Part shown: positions 7,414 through 19,974 of the stretch, piece after piece
Position numbering within the stretch: position 1 is the first letter of the stretch
Layout: every line of letters begins with the position of its first letter
DNA from: an uncultured Alistipes sp.
GTDB lineage: Bacteria > Bacteroidota > Bacteroidia > Bacteroidales > Rikenellaceae
NCBI GenBank assembly: GCA_900545315.1
Contig: UQYM01000039.1
Location: forward strand, 1 to 22,016
Direction of reading: 5' to 3'
DNA: 22,016 bases
The notes under the pieces: generated by a model
What the model was told of the DNA's origin: nothing
Seen by the model: only the letters and a program-made list of their open reading frames with translations
Databases searched by the model: none
Program-made: the position numbers and the translations under genes

Positions 7414-7430
7414 TGTCTAATTTATAGACA
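7414..7430. repeat. Short palindrome upstream of the ABC permease
   Basis: TGTCTA (7414-7419) and TAGACA (7425-7430) flank ATTTA. Further TAAAT/ATTTA pairing outside is possible with a small bulge. It lies about 57 nt upstream of the -7-like box, a plausible place for an operator. Its function is inferred from position only. Confidence 0.3.
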
Positions 7431-7486
7431 AATTTAGGTTTTGTTGTTTTGATAAAATCTTGAAAATTAACATGATATGTAAATGG

Positions 7487-7494
7487 TATATTTG
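7487..7494 (+). promoter_or_regulatory. Candidate -7 box for the ABC permease gene
   Basis: TATATTTG matches TAnnTTTG and lies 47 nt before the ATG at 7542. A good -33 TTTG at standard distance is missing; the nearest, CTTG at 7459-7462, is 24 nt away. Confidence 0.45.
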
Positions 7495-7541
7495 TTGATT
7501 TTATCTATTGGGAAGTTATGCACATTTGAATAACCTTGCTC

Positions 7542-9989
7542 ATGATTCGTTCGCTCAAAATCTCGTTGAACATTTTACGACGTTTTAAGTCAGCAACAAT
7601 CCTCAATCTGTTGGGATTGACGTTGGCCTTTACGGCTTTTGGTATTATCATCGTCTATGCCTGGAATGAGTACCATTACGATGATTACCATCCGAACAAA
7701 GAGCACATCTTTAAAGTCGAATTTTTAAGAGACAATAATGTTTGGGAGGATGGATATTCGCGTCCTCTGTTCGATCAACTCTTTGCAGAATCTCCGCAAG
7801 TGAGGGCTTATGGGATCTTCAAAGACTATGCATTTGGTCCTGGCGTGCCGATGTCACCCGGAACATCCCCAGGTGAGATCGTATTTTATGAGAAGGTTGA
7901 ACGAATTACTCCCGGATTTACTGATGTTATCCATTTTGAGATGTTGGAGGGGAGTGCAAAGTCCATTGCTGCTCCAAATCAGGTTTTGATCTCAGAGAGT
8001 GTTGCCCGAAAATTTTTTGGACATGAAAGTGCTTTGGGGAAACCGATTGTCCTGTTGGATGCACTGAGTGCAGGTGGTAAAATCAGGGTGTCACCCGATC
8101 AAGAACTGGATGGAACGTTGGATGTTGGAGGAGTTTATCGGGATTTTCCGGAAAATTCCAGAATTCGTAATATAATTTATTCAGGCATTCCTCCGCAAGA
8201 GATGGTGCACGAATGGTTCACGGGAGGATATCGGGCCTATGTGTGGTTAGAAGATCCCTCTCAAGCGGATATCTTGGCCCAATCTCTCGCAGCGCAGAAT
8301 AGCGAACTGCTCTCCAAAATGGTTATTCACAAGATTCGTTTCCGCCCCTTGACGGAGCTCTATTTTGCTGAAAAAGCCAAAGGGGATGTGGCTCCCGGAG
8401 GAGATAAACAGATGACAGATCTGCTGTTGTTGGTGGCTGTCTTGATTTTGGCTGTTGCAGCGGTCAATTATATTAACTTTTCTGTGGCGCTGACTCCCGC
8501 AAGGATCCGAGGCATCAATACACAAAAAGTATTGGGGTGTTCAGTCGGTATGTTGCGTCGAAATATTATTGTTGAAGCAGTTGTCATGACGGTGGCAGCC
8601 TATCTGTTGGCTCTGTTGCTCATCTCTCTGATCTTTAAATACGGATGGCTGAATCATCTGCTTGGCCATGAGCTCTCGCTTTCTGATCGCTGGTCTTTGA
8701 TGGGATTGAACTTTTTGATCGCTTTGTTGTTGGGAATAGCGGCCGGACTCTATCCCGCATGGCATATGACTGCCTATCCTCCGGTACTGGTGTTAAGTGG
8801 TTCTGTTGCTGTCACCGGGACTGCACGGTTGGTGCGAAAAGGGTTGATCGGCTTTCAGTATGTTGTGTCCATTGCGCTGATTATTTGCGCGCTGGCCATC
8901 CAGTATCAACATTGTTATATCAGTCAGACCGATGTCGGTTTTGACAAAGAGCATGTCGTGCAGGTACGTCTGTCCCCCGGAGTTGGCGAAAAATGTGATC
9001 TGTTTCGACAAAAGTTGATTCGACAGGCCGGAATTGTCGATGTGGCATTTGCCGAGCATGAATTTGTCCGTGATGAAGGGAAGGCCCATATTGCATATTA
9101 TTATCAGAATGAGCGGCTGACACAGTATTGGATCGGTGTATCGCATAATTTCCTTTCAGTAATGGGGATTCCTATTGTTGCCGGACGGAATCTTCTACCA
9201 GGTGATAGCTCACCTGCATCCAAACAGGTGGTGTGTTTAGTCAATGAGACGGCAGCTAAAGAGATGGCTTTGGTTTCATCTGCACAGTCGGACACGGATT
9301 ATCGAGCCGTTGTCGGGAAAACATTCAAAGATGACTCTATTCCGGTACAGGTGGCTGGCATATTTAAGGATATTCATTTTGAGTCTTTTTATCGCCCGAT
9401 AGAGCCTCTTGGATTATGGGTCGCATCACCTGGCCATTATCGGTTTGATCAGCCGTATGGATGTGCTTATGTAAAGATCTCGGGCAATACTTTGGTTGCC
9501 GTTAATCATATTCGCACAGTATTAAAAGAGCTGGATCCGCTCTATCCTCCTCAAATCGATTTTCTGGACGAGGCAATGGGCAATTTGTACCAAAAGACCC
9601 GTAACCAAGGTCTCTTAGTGGCATTGTTTAGCCTGATTACGGTGCTGCTTGCTGTGATGGGGGTATTTGGTCTCGTCTTATTTGAAGCGCAGGGCCGACG
9701 TAAAGAGATTGCTGTTCGGCGCGTTTTTGGTGCAACAATCCCGCAGGTGATGGTACTGTTTAATTCCGGTTTTGTCAGGATTGTTCTTATCTGTTTTATC
9801 CTGTCGGTTCCGTTGGCTTGGTACGGTATTCATAAATGGATGGAGAGCTTTGCTTATCGAGCTTCAATTCCGTTATGGGTTTATATTGTGCCTTTGATGA
9901 TTGTACTGCTCCTGACTATCTTGACTGTAACCTGCCAGAGCTACCGGGTCGCTACGACCAATGCTGTCAAAGCATTGAAAGGCTACTGA
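7542..9989 (+). CDS. MacB/FtsX-type ABC transporter permease, orphan
   Basis: Inner-membrane permease subunit of a type VII (MacB-like mechanotransmission) ABC transporter, 815 residues from the ATG at 7542. An in-frame TTG at 7536 would add two residues and is less likely. The layout is the duplicated Bacteroidota form. TM1 (about 19-41) precedes a periplasmic domain (about 42-290), followed by TM2-TM4 (about 292-314, 342-364, 389-410). A second half then has TM5 (about 434-454), a periplasmic domain (about 455-688) and TM6-TM8 (about 690-712, 743-763, 777-799). The FtsX signature GRRKEIAVRRVFGAT follows TM6, and a related RIRGINTQKVLG follows TM2; these contact the ATPase. No ATP-binding subunit, membrane fusion protein or outer-membrane factor is adjacent, so it must use an ATPase encoded elsewhere or be an isolated copy. 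The substrate is unknown; relatives export peptides, antibiotics or lipoproteins. Confidence 0.88.
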   Translation: MIRSLKISLNILRRFKSATILNLLGLTLAFTAFGIIIVYAWNEYHYDDYHPNKEHIFKVEFLRDNNVWEDGYSRPLFDQLFAESPQVRAYGIFKDYAFGPGVPMSPGTSPGEIVFYEKVERITPGFTDVIHFEMLEGSAKSIAAPNQVLISESVARKFFGHESALGKPIVLLDALSAGGKIRVSPDQELDGTLDVGGVYRDFPENSRIRNIIYSGIPPQEMVHEWFTGGYRAYVWLEDPSQADILAQSLAAQNSELLSKMVIHKIRFRPLTELYFAEKAKGDVAPGGDKQMTDLLLLVAVLILAVAAVNYINFSVALTPARIRGINTQKVLGCSVGMLRRNIIVEAVVMTVAAYLLALLLISLIFKYGWLNHLLGHELSLSDRWSLMGLNFLIALLLGIAAGLYPAWHMTAYPPVLVLSGSVAVTGTARLVRKGLIGFQYVVSIALIICALAIQYQHCYISQTDVGFDKEHVVQVRLSPGVGEKCDLFRQKLIRQAGIVDVAFAEHEFVRDEGKAHIAYYYQNERLTQYWIGVSHNFLSVMGIPIVAGRNLLPGDSSPASKQVVCLVNETAAKEMALVSSAQSDTDYRAVVGKTFKDDSIPVQVAGIFKDIHFESFYRPIEPLGLWVASPGHYRFDQPYGCAYVKISGNTLVAVNHIRTVLKELDPLYPPQIDFLDEAMGNLYQKTRNQGLLVALFSLITVLLAVMGVFGLVLFEAQGRRKEIAVRRVFGATIPQVMVLFNSGFVRIVLICFILSVPLAWYGIHKWMESFAYRASIPLWVYIVPLMIVLLLTILTVTCQSYRVATTNAVKALKGY

Positions 9990-10048
9990 TTGAGACAATA
10001 ACCGTTATGGATACTTTGAGGTGATCTATTGCGTATATGTATATGATT

Positions 10049-10098
10049 GACTGATCCGTTTTATTTTATGTCCTAATCAGTCTCTATTTATGTTTTTT
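10049..10098 (+). terminator. Weak terminator candidate after the ABC permease
   Basis: GACTGAT (10049-10055) and ATCAGTC (10076-10082) form a 7-bp inverted repeat with a 20-nt loop. A T-rich run ending in seven Ts follows (to about 10099). A second small hairpin, TAGACGA (10101-10107) and TCGTCTA (10115-10121), comes just after. The long loop makes this a modest call. Confidence 0.4.
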
Positions 10099-10470
10099 TG
10101 TAGACGATGCTCCCTCGTCTATGTCTCCTGTTTATTGGCCTCTGTCGGTTGTTTTATGCTTGTTTTTTGTTCTTATTCTTGCTCTTGTTCGCTTCAGGAC
10201 TCAGTTTAACTTAATTTCCATTGCACTCCTTCCTTGCCCTCTTATTTTCTGTACATTTTGCGTCAGTCAATCCGTTTAAGCCTGTTTTGGCCCTAAATCT
10301 CCTGTATAATCGACGATCACAGCAATGACATATAAAATTCCTATTATTAATCTAAGCGCCTATTTAGAGTCTGTTTTGGCCTTCCATGTTGACAAAAGGC
10401 TCGAGAAGTATACTATTTCCCTTCTTTTTATTTCAAGGTGTGTGGGTGACTTAATTGAATTGGCACCATG

Positions 10471-10505
10471 CTGTTAAACAAAAGGCGGGGCCGTATGGCC
10501 CCGCC
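10471..10505 (-). terminator. Intrinsic terminator of rpoC
   Basis: On the minus strand a 9-bp stem (GGCGGGGCC, 10484-10492, against GGCCCCGCC, 10497-10505) with a 4-nt loop is followed by TTTTGTTT. It lies 27 nt after the rpoC stop codon and would end the long ribosomal protein and RNA polymerase transcript. Confidence 0.9.
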
Positions 10506-10531
10506 CTTGTTGGTTGTATATAGCCTAGAAA

Positions 10532-14818
<4,287 letters not shown>

Positions 14819-14861
14819 ATATCTTTTACTTTTATTTATTCATCAAATTTCGTCAGCCGCT

Positions 14862-14934
14862 GCCCGACTTTTTGTTCTGTCGCCTCCGAGAGTGCTTATG
14901 CAGTACGCTGTATCCGGTTTGGCGAAAGTCGGGC
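14862..14934 (-). other. Long-range inverted repeat in the rpoB-rpoC spacer
   Basis: GCCCGACTTT at 14862-14871 is the exact reverse complement of AAAGTCGGGC at 14925-14934, giving a 10-bp stem around a 53-nt loop. Inner CGCC/GGCG pairing may extend it. It occupies most of the 132-nt spacer. No U-run follows on the minus strand, so an RNA processing or stability element is more likely than a terminator. Confidence 0.55.
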
Positions 14935-14950
14935 CGACGGCCAAAGCACC

Positions 14951-17900
14951 TTACTCCAACTTGACGCTGATGGCAAGACCCCGCAACTCATGCAACAATA
15001 CGTTGAGTGATTCGGGGATACCTGCTGGCGGCAGGTTGTCGCCTTTGACAATAGCTTCGTAAGCCTTAGCACGGCCCATCACGTCATCGGACTTGATGGT
15101 CAGGATCTCCTGCAGAATGTTGGCTGCACCGAATGCCTCCAGTGCCCAAACCTCCATCTCACCGAAACGCTGACCACCGAATTGGGCTTTACCACCCAGA
15201 GGCTGCTGCGTGATGAGTGAGTACGGACCAATTGAACGGGCGTGCATCTTATCGTCAACCATGTGGCCCAGTTTCAGCATGTAGATCACGCCGACGGTTG
15301 CCGGTTGGTCGAAGCGTTCGCCTGTACCACCATCATACAGGTAGGTACGACCGCTGCGAGGTACGCCTGCTTTGGCGGTGTATTCGTTGATCTGCTCGAG
15401 GCTTGCACCGTCGAAGATCGGCGTAGCGAACTTCAATCCCAGTTCGCGTCCTGCCCAACCCAATACGGTCTCGTAGATCTGTCCCAAGTTCATACGCGAA
15501 GGCACACCCAGCGGGTTCAGAACGATATCGACAATCGAACCATCCTCCAGGAACGGCATATCCTCGTCGCGGACAATCTTGGCCACAATACCTTTGTTAC
15601 CGTGACGACCTGCCATCTTATCACCTACGCGAAGTTTACGTTTCTTGGCTATGTAAACTTTGGCCAACTGAATAATGCCGGCAGGCAGTTCGTCACCATT
15701 GGTGAAGTTGTACTTGTCGCGTTTGAGGGCGGCATCGGCCTCTTTGTATTTGATGATATAATTGTTGATCGTCTTTTCAACCAGCAGGTCCAAATGAGCA
15801 TCACCGCACCATTTGTCGGCTGCTACGTTCAAGAAGTCGATCTCGTTGAGCAACTTCTGGGTGAAGCGGGTGCCTTTGGCAACCACCTCTACGCCGAAGT
15901 AGTCGTGAATACCGGCTGTGGTCTTGTCCTTGAGCAGAATGCTCAACTTCTCGATCAGCAGGTTACGCAACTGAGCTACCTGTTCGTTGAAGGCTGCATC
16001 GAGTTTCTCGAGCTGAGCCTTTTCGGCAGCTTTGCTCTTCTTGTCGTGGTTGGCACGGCTGAAGAGTCGTTTGTCGATCACGACACCATAGAGTGACGGC
16101 TGTGCTTTCAGTGAAGCATCCTTAACATCACCAGCCTTGTCACCGAAGATGGCACGCAACAGCTTCTCTTCAGGTGAAGGATCGCTCTCACCCTTCGGAG
16201 TGATCTTACCGATCAGGATATCGCCCGGTTTGATGTTGGCACCGACACGGATGATACCGTTTTCGTCCAGATCTTTCGTTGCATCCTCACTGACGTTCGG
16301 AATGTCAGAGGTCAACTCCTCGACACCGCGTTTGGTATCGCGAACCTCCATGATGTATTCGTCCACATGAACCGAAGTGAAGATATCGTCACGGATCATG
16401 CGTTCTGAAATCACAATAGCATCCTCGAAGTTGTAACCCTTCCACGGCATGAAGGCCACCTTCAGGTTGCGACCCAAGGCCAACTCTCCGTTTTGGGTTG
16501 AGTAACCTTCGGTCAGGATCTGTCCTTTGGTCACCTTCTCGCCACGACGTACCAGCGGCTTCAGTGTAATGGAGGTACTCTGGTTGGTCTTGCGGTAGCG
16601 CGGCAGTTTGTAGGTGGTCACCTCCGGGTCGAAGCTGATCAGCTTCTCCTCTTCGGTGCGGTCGTACTTAACCTGGATCTGAGTAGCATCCGAGAATACC
16701 ACTTCACCATCCTTCTCGGCAACCACCTGGATACGGCTGTCGACAATCATGTCGTCTTCGAGACCCGTACCCACGATCGGCGCTTCAGGCATCACCAGAG
16801 GCACTGCCTGGCGCATCATGTTGGATCCCATCAAGGCACGGTTTGCGTCATCGTGCTCCAGGAAGGGGATCAGGCTGGCTGCGATTGAGGCGATCTGGTT
16901 CGGAGCTACGTCCATCAGATTAACCTCCTTGTCGGTTACAACCGGGAAGTCGCTTTCGCAACGAGCTTTGATCTTATCGGGTGACAGGAAGTGGCCGGTG
17001 TCATCCAGCGGGGTGTTGGCCTGAGCGATAACCAGACCCTCCTCCTCCTCGGCACTGAGGTAAACCACATCCTTGTTGTTTAAATCAACGACGCCGTCCT
17101 CTACTTTACGATACGGAGTTTCGATGAACCCCATATCGCTGATCTTCGCATAGACGCACAGTGAGGAGATCAGACCGATGTTCGGACCCTCAGGGGTTTC
17201 GATCGGGCAGAGACGACCGTAGTGCGTGTAGTGTACGTCTCGAACCTCGAAACCTGCACGTTCACGCGACAGACCGCCAGGACCCAGTGCAGAGAGACGA
17301 CGTTTGTGGGTCATCTCGGCCAGTGGGTTGGTCTGGTCCATGAACTGTGACAACTGGTTGGTTCCGAAGAAGGAGTTGATCACCGACGAAAGGGTCTTGG
17401 CGTTGATCAAATCCACCGGAGTGAAGACCTCGTTGTCACGGACGTTCATACGCTCGCGGATCGTACGTGCCATACGTACGAAGCCGACGCTGAACTGGTT
17501 TGCCAGCTGCTCGCCTACGGTGCGGACACGACGGTTGCTCAAGTGGTCGATATCGTCGACGTCGGTTTTCGAGTTGATCAGCTGGATCAGGTATTTGATA
17601 ATCGCGATAATATCCTCGCGGGTCAGCACACGTACCTCGTAAGGAATATCGAGATTCAGTTTCTTGTTGATGCGGAAACGACCCACATCGCCCAGATCGT
17701 AACGTTTGTCCGAGAAGAACAGCTTCTCGATCACGTCGCGGGCGGTAGCCTCATCAGGTGGCTCGGAGTTACGCAGCTGGCGGTAGATGTACACCACTGC
17801 CTCTTTTTCCGAGTTGCAGGGGTCTTTCTGCAGCGTGTTGTAAACGATCGAGTAGTCGATGTTTCCCGCAGCCTCCTTGTGGATCAGGATGCTTTTTGCT

Positions 17901-18766
17901 CCTGAGTCGATAATATCTTCGATGTGGCGCTCTTCGAGAACCGTTTCACGGTCGATGATGATTTCGTTACGTTCGATCGAAACCACCTCACCGGTATCCT
18001 CATCGACGAAGTCCTCGACCCAAGTTTTCAGCACGCGGGCAGCCAAACGCTGGCCAACGGCCTTTTTCAGGTTGGCTTTGGTTACCTTGACCTCTTCGGC
18101 CAGGTCGAATATCTCTAAAATTTCCCGGTCGCTCTCGAAGCCGATAGCTCGCAGCAGCGTTGTCACGGGTAATTTCTTTTTACGGTCGATGTATGCGTAC
18201 ATCACGTTGTTGATGTCGGTCGCAAACTCGATCCATGAGCCCTTGAATGGAATGATACGGGCTGAATAGAGCTTCGTACCGTTCGTGTGCATGCTCTGTC
18301 CGAAGAAGACACCGGGCGAACGGTGAAGCTGGGATACGATGACACGTTCGGCACCGTTGATGACAAAGGTACCTCGGGGGGTCATGTATGGGATCGTCCC
18401 GAAGTAGACATCCTGAATAACGGTATCGAAATCTTCGTGTTCAGGGTCAGTACAGTATAATTTCAGTTTTGCTTTCAGCGGTACGCTGTAGGTAAGGCCG
18501 CGTTCCAGACACTCGTCAATCGAGTAGCGGGGTGGATCGATGTAGTAATCGATAAACTCCAGCACGAAATTGTTGCGGGTATCGGTGATCGGAAAGTTCT
18601 CCATGAACACTTTGTAGAGACCTTCGTTCTTCCGGTTCTCCGCAGTGGTGTCCATCTGGAAAAAGTCTTGGAAGGATTTGAGCTGCACCTCCAGCAAATC
18701 AGGATAGGGCATCCTGTTTTTGACCGAAGAGAAGCTGATACGTTTATTATCTGTTTTTGGGGACAT
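14951..18766 (-). CDS. rpoB: DNA-directed RNA polymerase subunit beta
   Basis: Second largest RNA polymerase subunit, which forms the other jaw of the active-site cleft and is the rifampicin target. I take the ATG at 18766 (1271 residues). An upstream in-frame TTG at 18775 would add only three residues and is not needed. Landmarks: the N-terminal PDLLEVQLKSF; the fork and rifampicin region QLSQFMDQTNPLAEMTHKRR with Gln474, Asp477, His487, Arg490 and Ser492, equal to E. coli Gln513, Asp516, His526, Arg529 and Ser531; GRLCPIETPEGPNIGL; and the active-site region KMAGRHGNKGIVAK with conserved lysines. All classical rifampicin-contact residues are wild type, so no resistance mutation is visible at these positions. 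It is preceded by a 262-nt spacer after rplL with tandem hairpins and followed by rpoC. Confidence 0.99.
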   Translation of the reverse strand: MSPKTDNKRISFSSVKNRMPYPDLLEVQLKSFQDFFQMDTTAENRKNEGLYKVFMENFPITDTRNNFVLEFIDYYIDPPRYSIDECLERGLTYSVPLKAKLKLYCTDPEHEDFDTVIQDVYFGTIPYMTPRGTFVINGAERVIVSQLHRSPGVFFGQSMHTNGTKLYSARIIPFKGSWIEFATDINNVMYAYIDRKKKLPVTTLLRAIGFESDREILEIFDLAEEVKVTKANLKKAVGQRLAARVLKTWVEDFVDEDTGEVVSIERNEIIIDRETVLEERHIEDIIDSGAKSILIHKEAAGNIDYSIVYNTLQKDPCNSEKEAVVYIYRQLRNSEPPDEATARDVIEKLFFSDKRYDLGDVGRFRINKKLNLDIPYEVRVLTREDIIAIIKYLIQLINSKTDVDDIDHLSNRRVRTVGEQLANQFSVGFVRMARTIRERMNVRDNEVFTPVDLINAKTLSSVINSFFGTNQLSQFMDQTNPLAEMTHKRRLSALGPGGLSRERAGFEVRDVHYTHYGRLCPIETPEGPNIGLISSLCVYAKISDMGFIETPYRKVEDGVVDLNNKDVVYLSAEEEEGLVIAQANTPLDDTGHFLSPDKIKARCESDFPVVTDKEVNLMDVAPNQIASIAASLIPFLEHDDANRALMGSNMMRQAVPLVMPEAPIVGTGLEDDMIVDSRIQVVAEKDGEVVFSDATQIQVKYDRTEEEKLISFDPEVTTYKLPRYRKTNQSTSITLKPLVRRGEKVTKGQILTEGYSTQNGELALGRNLKVAFMPWKGYNFEDAIVISERMIRDDIFTSVHVDEYIMEVRDTKRGVEELTSDIPNVSEDATKDLDENGIIRVGANIKPGDILIGKITPKGESDPSPEEKLLRAIFGDKAGDVKDASLKAQPSLYGVVIDKRLFSRANHDKKSKAAEKAQLEKLDAAFNEQVAQLRNLLIEKLSILLKDKTTAGIHDYFGVEVVAKGTRFTQKLLNEIDFLNVAADKWCGDAHLDLLVEKTINNYIIKYKEADAALKRDKYNFTNGDELPAGIIQLAKVYIAKKRKLRVGDKMAGRHGNKGIVAKIVRDEDMPFLEDGSIVDIVLNPLGVPSRMNLGQIYETVLGWAGRELGLKFATPIFDGASLEQINEYTAKAGVPRSGRTYLYDGGTGERFDQPATVGVIYMLKLGHMVDDKMHARSIGPYSLITQQPLGGKAQFGGQRFGEMEVWALEAFGAANILQEILTIKSDDVMGRAKAYEAIVKGDNLPPAGIPESLNVLLHELRGLAISVKLE

Positions 18767-18790
18767 TGGATCCAATATTAAATTTGAAGA

Positions 18791-18824
18791 CTAGAACTAG
18801 AACCTAGAACTAGAGACGAGAACT
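18791..18824. repeat. Imperfect CTAGAA(C) tandem repeat in the rpoB leader
   Basis: Four to five imperfect 6-7-nt units of the type CTAGAAC run in a row, starting 25 nt upstream of the rpoB ATG. On the rpoB-sense strand they read as GTTCTAG units. No function is recognised. Confidence 0.6.
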
Positions 18825-18922
18825 GTTGCTGTACATCTTATCCCTATGCGGTCCAAAGCGTTTGTTGATTAGCTTGTTAGGATTTCCTCTGGATGATGCG
18901 TGAGGACGCTCACTTCGGGCCG

Positions 18923-18950
18923 AAAACGGGCTACTCTTCACAGAGGCCCG
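18923..18950 (-). terminator. Second U-tailed hairpin between rplL and rpoB (possible attenuator)
   Basis: In the rpoB-sense RNA, CGGGC-CTCT (18950-18942) pairs with AGAG-(UA bulge)-GCCCG (18937-18927) around a 4-nt loop. UUUU (18926-18923) follows at once. The first arm could instead pair with GGCCCG at 18921-18916. This alternative is exclusive with the terminator stem. Confidence 0.55.
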
Positions 18951-18964
18951 TAATGTTAAATGAG

Positions 18965-19000
18965 AAAAGGTATAGAGTCTATTTGCATAGACTCTACACC
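18965..19000 (-). terminator. Intrinsic terminator or attenuator directly after rplL
   Basis: A 14-bp stem (18969-18982 against 18987-19000, one G-U pair) with a GCAA tetraloop is followed by UUUUC on the minus strand. It begins 28 nt after the rplL stop codon. Since rpoB lies downstream on the same strand without a clear promoter, partial read-through is likely. Confidence 0.8.
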
Positions 19001-19028
19001 TGATATGTGGCTGAGATTTAAGTAATTA

Positions 19029-19406
19029 TTACTTAAGCTCAACTTCAGCACCAGCCTCTTCCAGCTGAGATTTGATCTGTTCTGCTTCTTCTTTGGAAAC
19101 GCCCTCTTTGATAGTTTTAGGAGCGCCATCAACCAGATCCTTAGCCTCTTTCAGACCCAGACCGGTGATATCCTTAACGGCTTTAACTACCTGGAGCTTA
19201 GCCTGACCTGCGTTGTTGAGAACTACATCGAAAGAGGTCTTCTCAGCAGCAGCGGCAGCGCCACCCTCAGCGGGAGCAGCGGCAACGGCAACAGCTGCGG
19301 CAGCGGGCTCAATTCCGTATTCGTCTTTCAGAATACCAGCAAGTTCGTTTACTTCCTTAACTGTCAAGTTTACCAACTCCTCAGCTAATTTTTTGATATC
19401 GGCCAT
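19029..19406 (-). CDS. rplL: 50S ribosomal protein L7/L12
   Basis: Multi-copy acidic protein of the ribosomal stalk, which recruits translational GTPases such as EF-Tu and EF-G. 125 residues, normal length. The N-terminal dimerisation and L10-binding helix pair covers about 1-35. An Ala/Gly-rich flexible hinge (about 35-54) follows, then the globular C-terminal domain (about 57-125). The latter contains VVKAVKDITGLGLKEAKDLV, the conserved factor-binding surface with its Lys and Gly residues. It starts with ATG 42 nt after rplJ; the two are a conserved pair whose products assemble as L10(L12)n. An intrinsic hairpin follows directly, which would help to set a higher level of stalk protein transcript than of RNA polymerase transcript. 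Confidence 0.99.
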   Translation of the reverse strand: MADIKKLAEELVNLTVKEVNELAGILKDEYGIEPAAAAVAVAAAPAEGGAAAAAEKTSFDVVLNNAGQAKLQVVKAVKDITGLGLKEAKDLVDGAPKTIKEGVSKEEAEQIKSQLEEAGAEVELK

Positions 19407-19448
19407 TGTATTGAAATTTAAAAATGTTAGACGGTTTTGTAATGATGA

Positions 19449-19970
19449 TTAATTTCTCTCTTCGAGGCTCTTTACGAGGCCTGCGATTTTTTGACCGGCA
19501 GAAGCCTGCAATGCAGAAATAACATTCTTTGCAGGAGACTGCAGCAGTCCGACGATGTCGCCAATAAGCTCTTCGCGAGACTTGATGTTAACCAGTTCAT
19601 CCAGTGCGGCGTCACCCACGTAAACGCACTCTTCAACGACAGCGGCTTTCAATACCGGTTTGTCGCACTCCTTGCGGAACTCTTTGATCAGTTGTGCGGG
19701 GGCTTTACCCGTGTTGGAGAACATCACTGCTGTTTCGCCTTTGAGGGCGGGAAGCAGCTCATCGTTGGCTTTGGAAACCTGTTCCAGTGCTTTGATGAAG
19801 AGCGTATTCTTCACGACGATCAGCTTCACATCCTTGTCGAAGCAGGCTTTACGCAATTTTGCGGTCTGCTCTGCGTTAAGGGCAGCTGTGTCGGTCAGAT
19901 AGAAGTGAGCGTATTGTTGAAGCTTATCGGCTAAACCGTTAATGATAACTGTTTTTTCTTCCCTGTTCAT
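19449..19970 (-). CDS. rplJ: 50S ribosomal protein L10
   Basis: Base of the ribosomal stalk. It binds 23S rRNA together with L11 and carries L7/L12 dimers on its C-terminal helix. 173 residues, normal length. The N-terminal MNREEKTVIINGL and the LIVVKNTLFIKAL segment (about 53-66) of the rRNA-binding domain are visible. The C-terminal helix (about 135-172) provides L12-binding sites. The start is ATG at 19970, 11 nt after the rplA stop, with an unusually good Shine-Dalgarno motif squeezed into that gap. In other bacteria L10 with L7/L12 represses its own mRNA. The short gap leaves little room for a classical leader here, so any such site would have to overlap the rplA end. Confidence 0.99.
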   Translation of the reverse strand: MNREEKTVIINGLADKLQQYAHFYLTDTAALNAEQTAKLRKACFDKDVKLIVVKNTLFIKALEQVSKANDELLPALKGETAVMFSNTGKAPAQLIKEFRKECDKPVLKAAVVEECVYVGDAALDELVNIKSREELIGDIVGLLQSPAKNVISALQASAGQKIAGLVKSLEERN

Positions 19971-19974
19971 CGTT

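Larger units (their letters stand above)
7131..7541. other. AT-rich spacer before the ABC permease gene
   Basis: About 410 nt without a confident gene. It contains the possible remnant frame near 7170-7336, a short palindrome (7414-7430) and a promoter-like box (7487-7494). It is clearly richer in A+T than the flanking coding DNA. The minus-strand open frame in the same stretch has low-complexity, unrecognisable content and was not accepted. Confidence 0.6.
9990..10531. other. 542-nt pyrimidine-rich non-coding gap between convergent genes
   Basis: No credible gene on either strand. From about 10060 to 10440 the plus strand is strongly T-rich with C over G, unlike either neighbour. It contains the ABC-side terminator candidate, the rpoC terminator at its right end and three related copies of a CTGTTTTGGCC-like motif. 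No tmRNA, RNase P or SRP RNA core sequence was recognised. Confidence 0.6.

Noticed and set aside
7536..7541. TTG start two codons upstream for the ABC permease
   Set aside because: The ATG at 7542 directly precedes the typical N-terminal sequence of the family.
10060..10440. tmRNA, RNase P RNA, 6S RNA or SRP RNA in the long gap
   Set aside because: None of the conserved core sequences or closing stems that I know could be found on either strand.
15242..16096. 284-residue open frame on the plus strand inside rpoB
   Set aside because: It is antisense to a highly conserved essential gene. Its translation shows no family features, and codon bias of the sense gene explains the open frame.
18766..18775. 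TTG start three codons upstream for rpoB
   Set aside because: ATG at 18766 is in frame, is the better codon and matches the N-terminus expected for Bacteroidales RpoB.
18791..18824. Repeats as a CRISPR-like array
   Set aside because: Units are 6-7 nt and contiguous without spacers; no cas gene is present.
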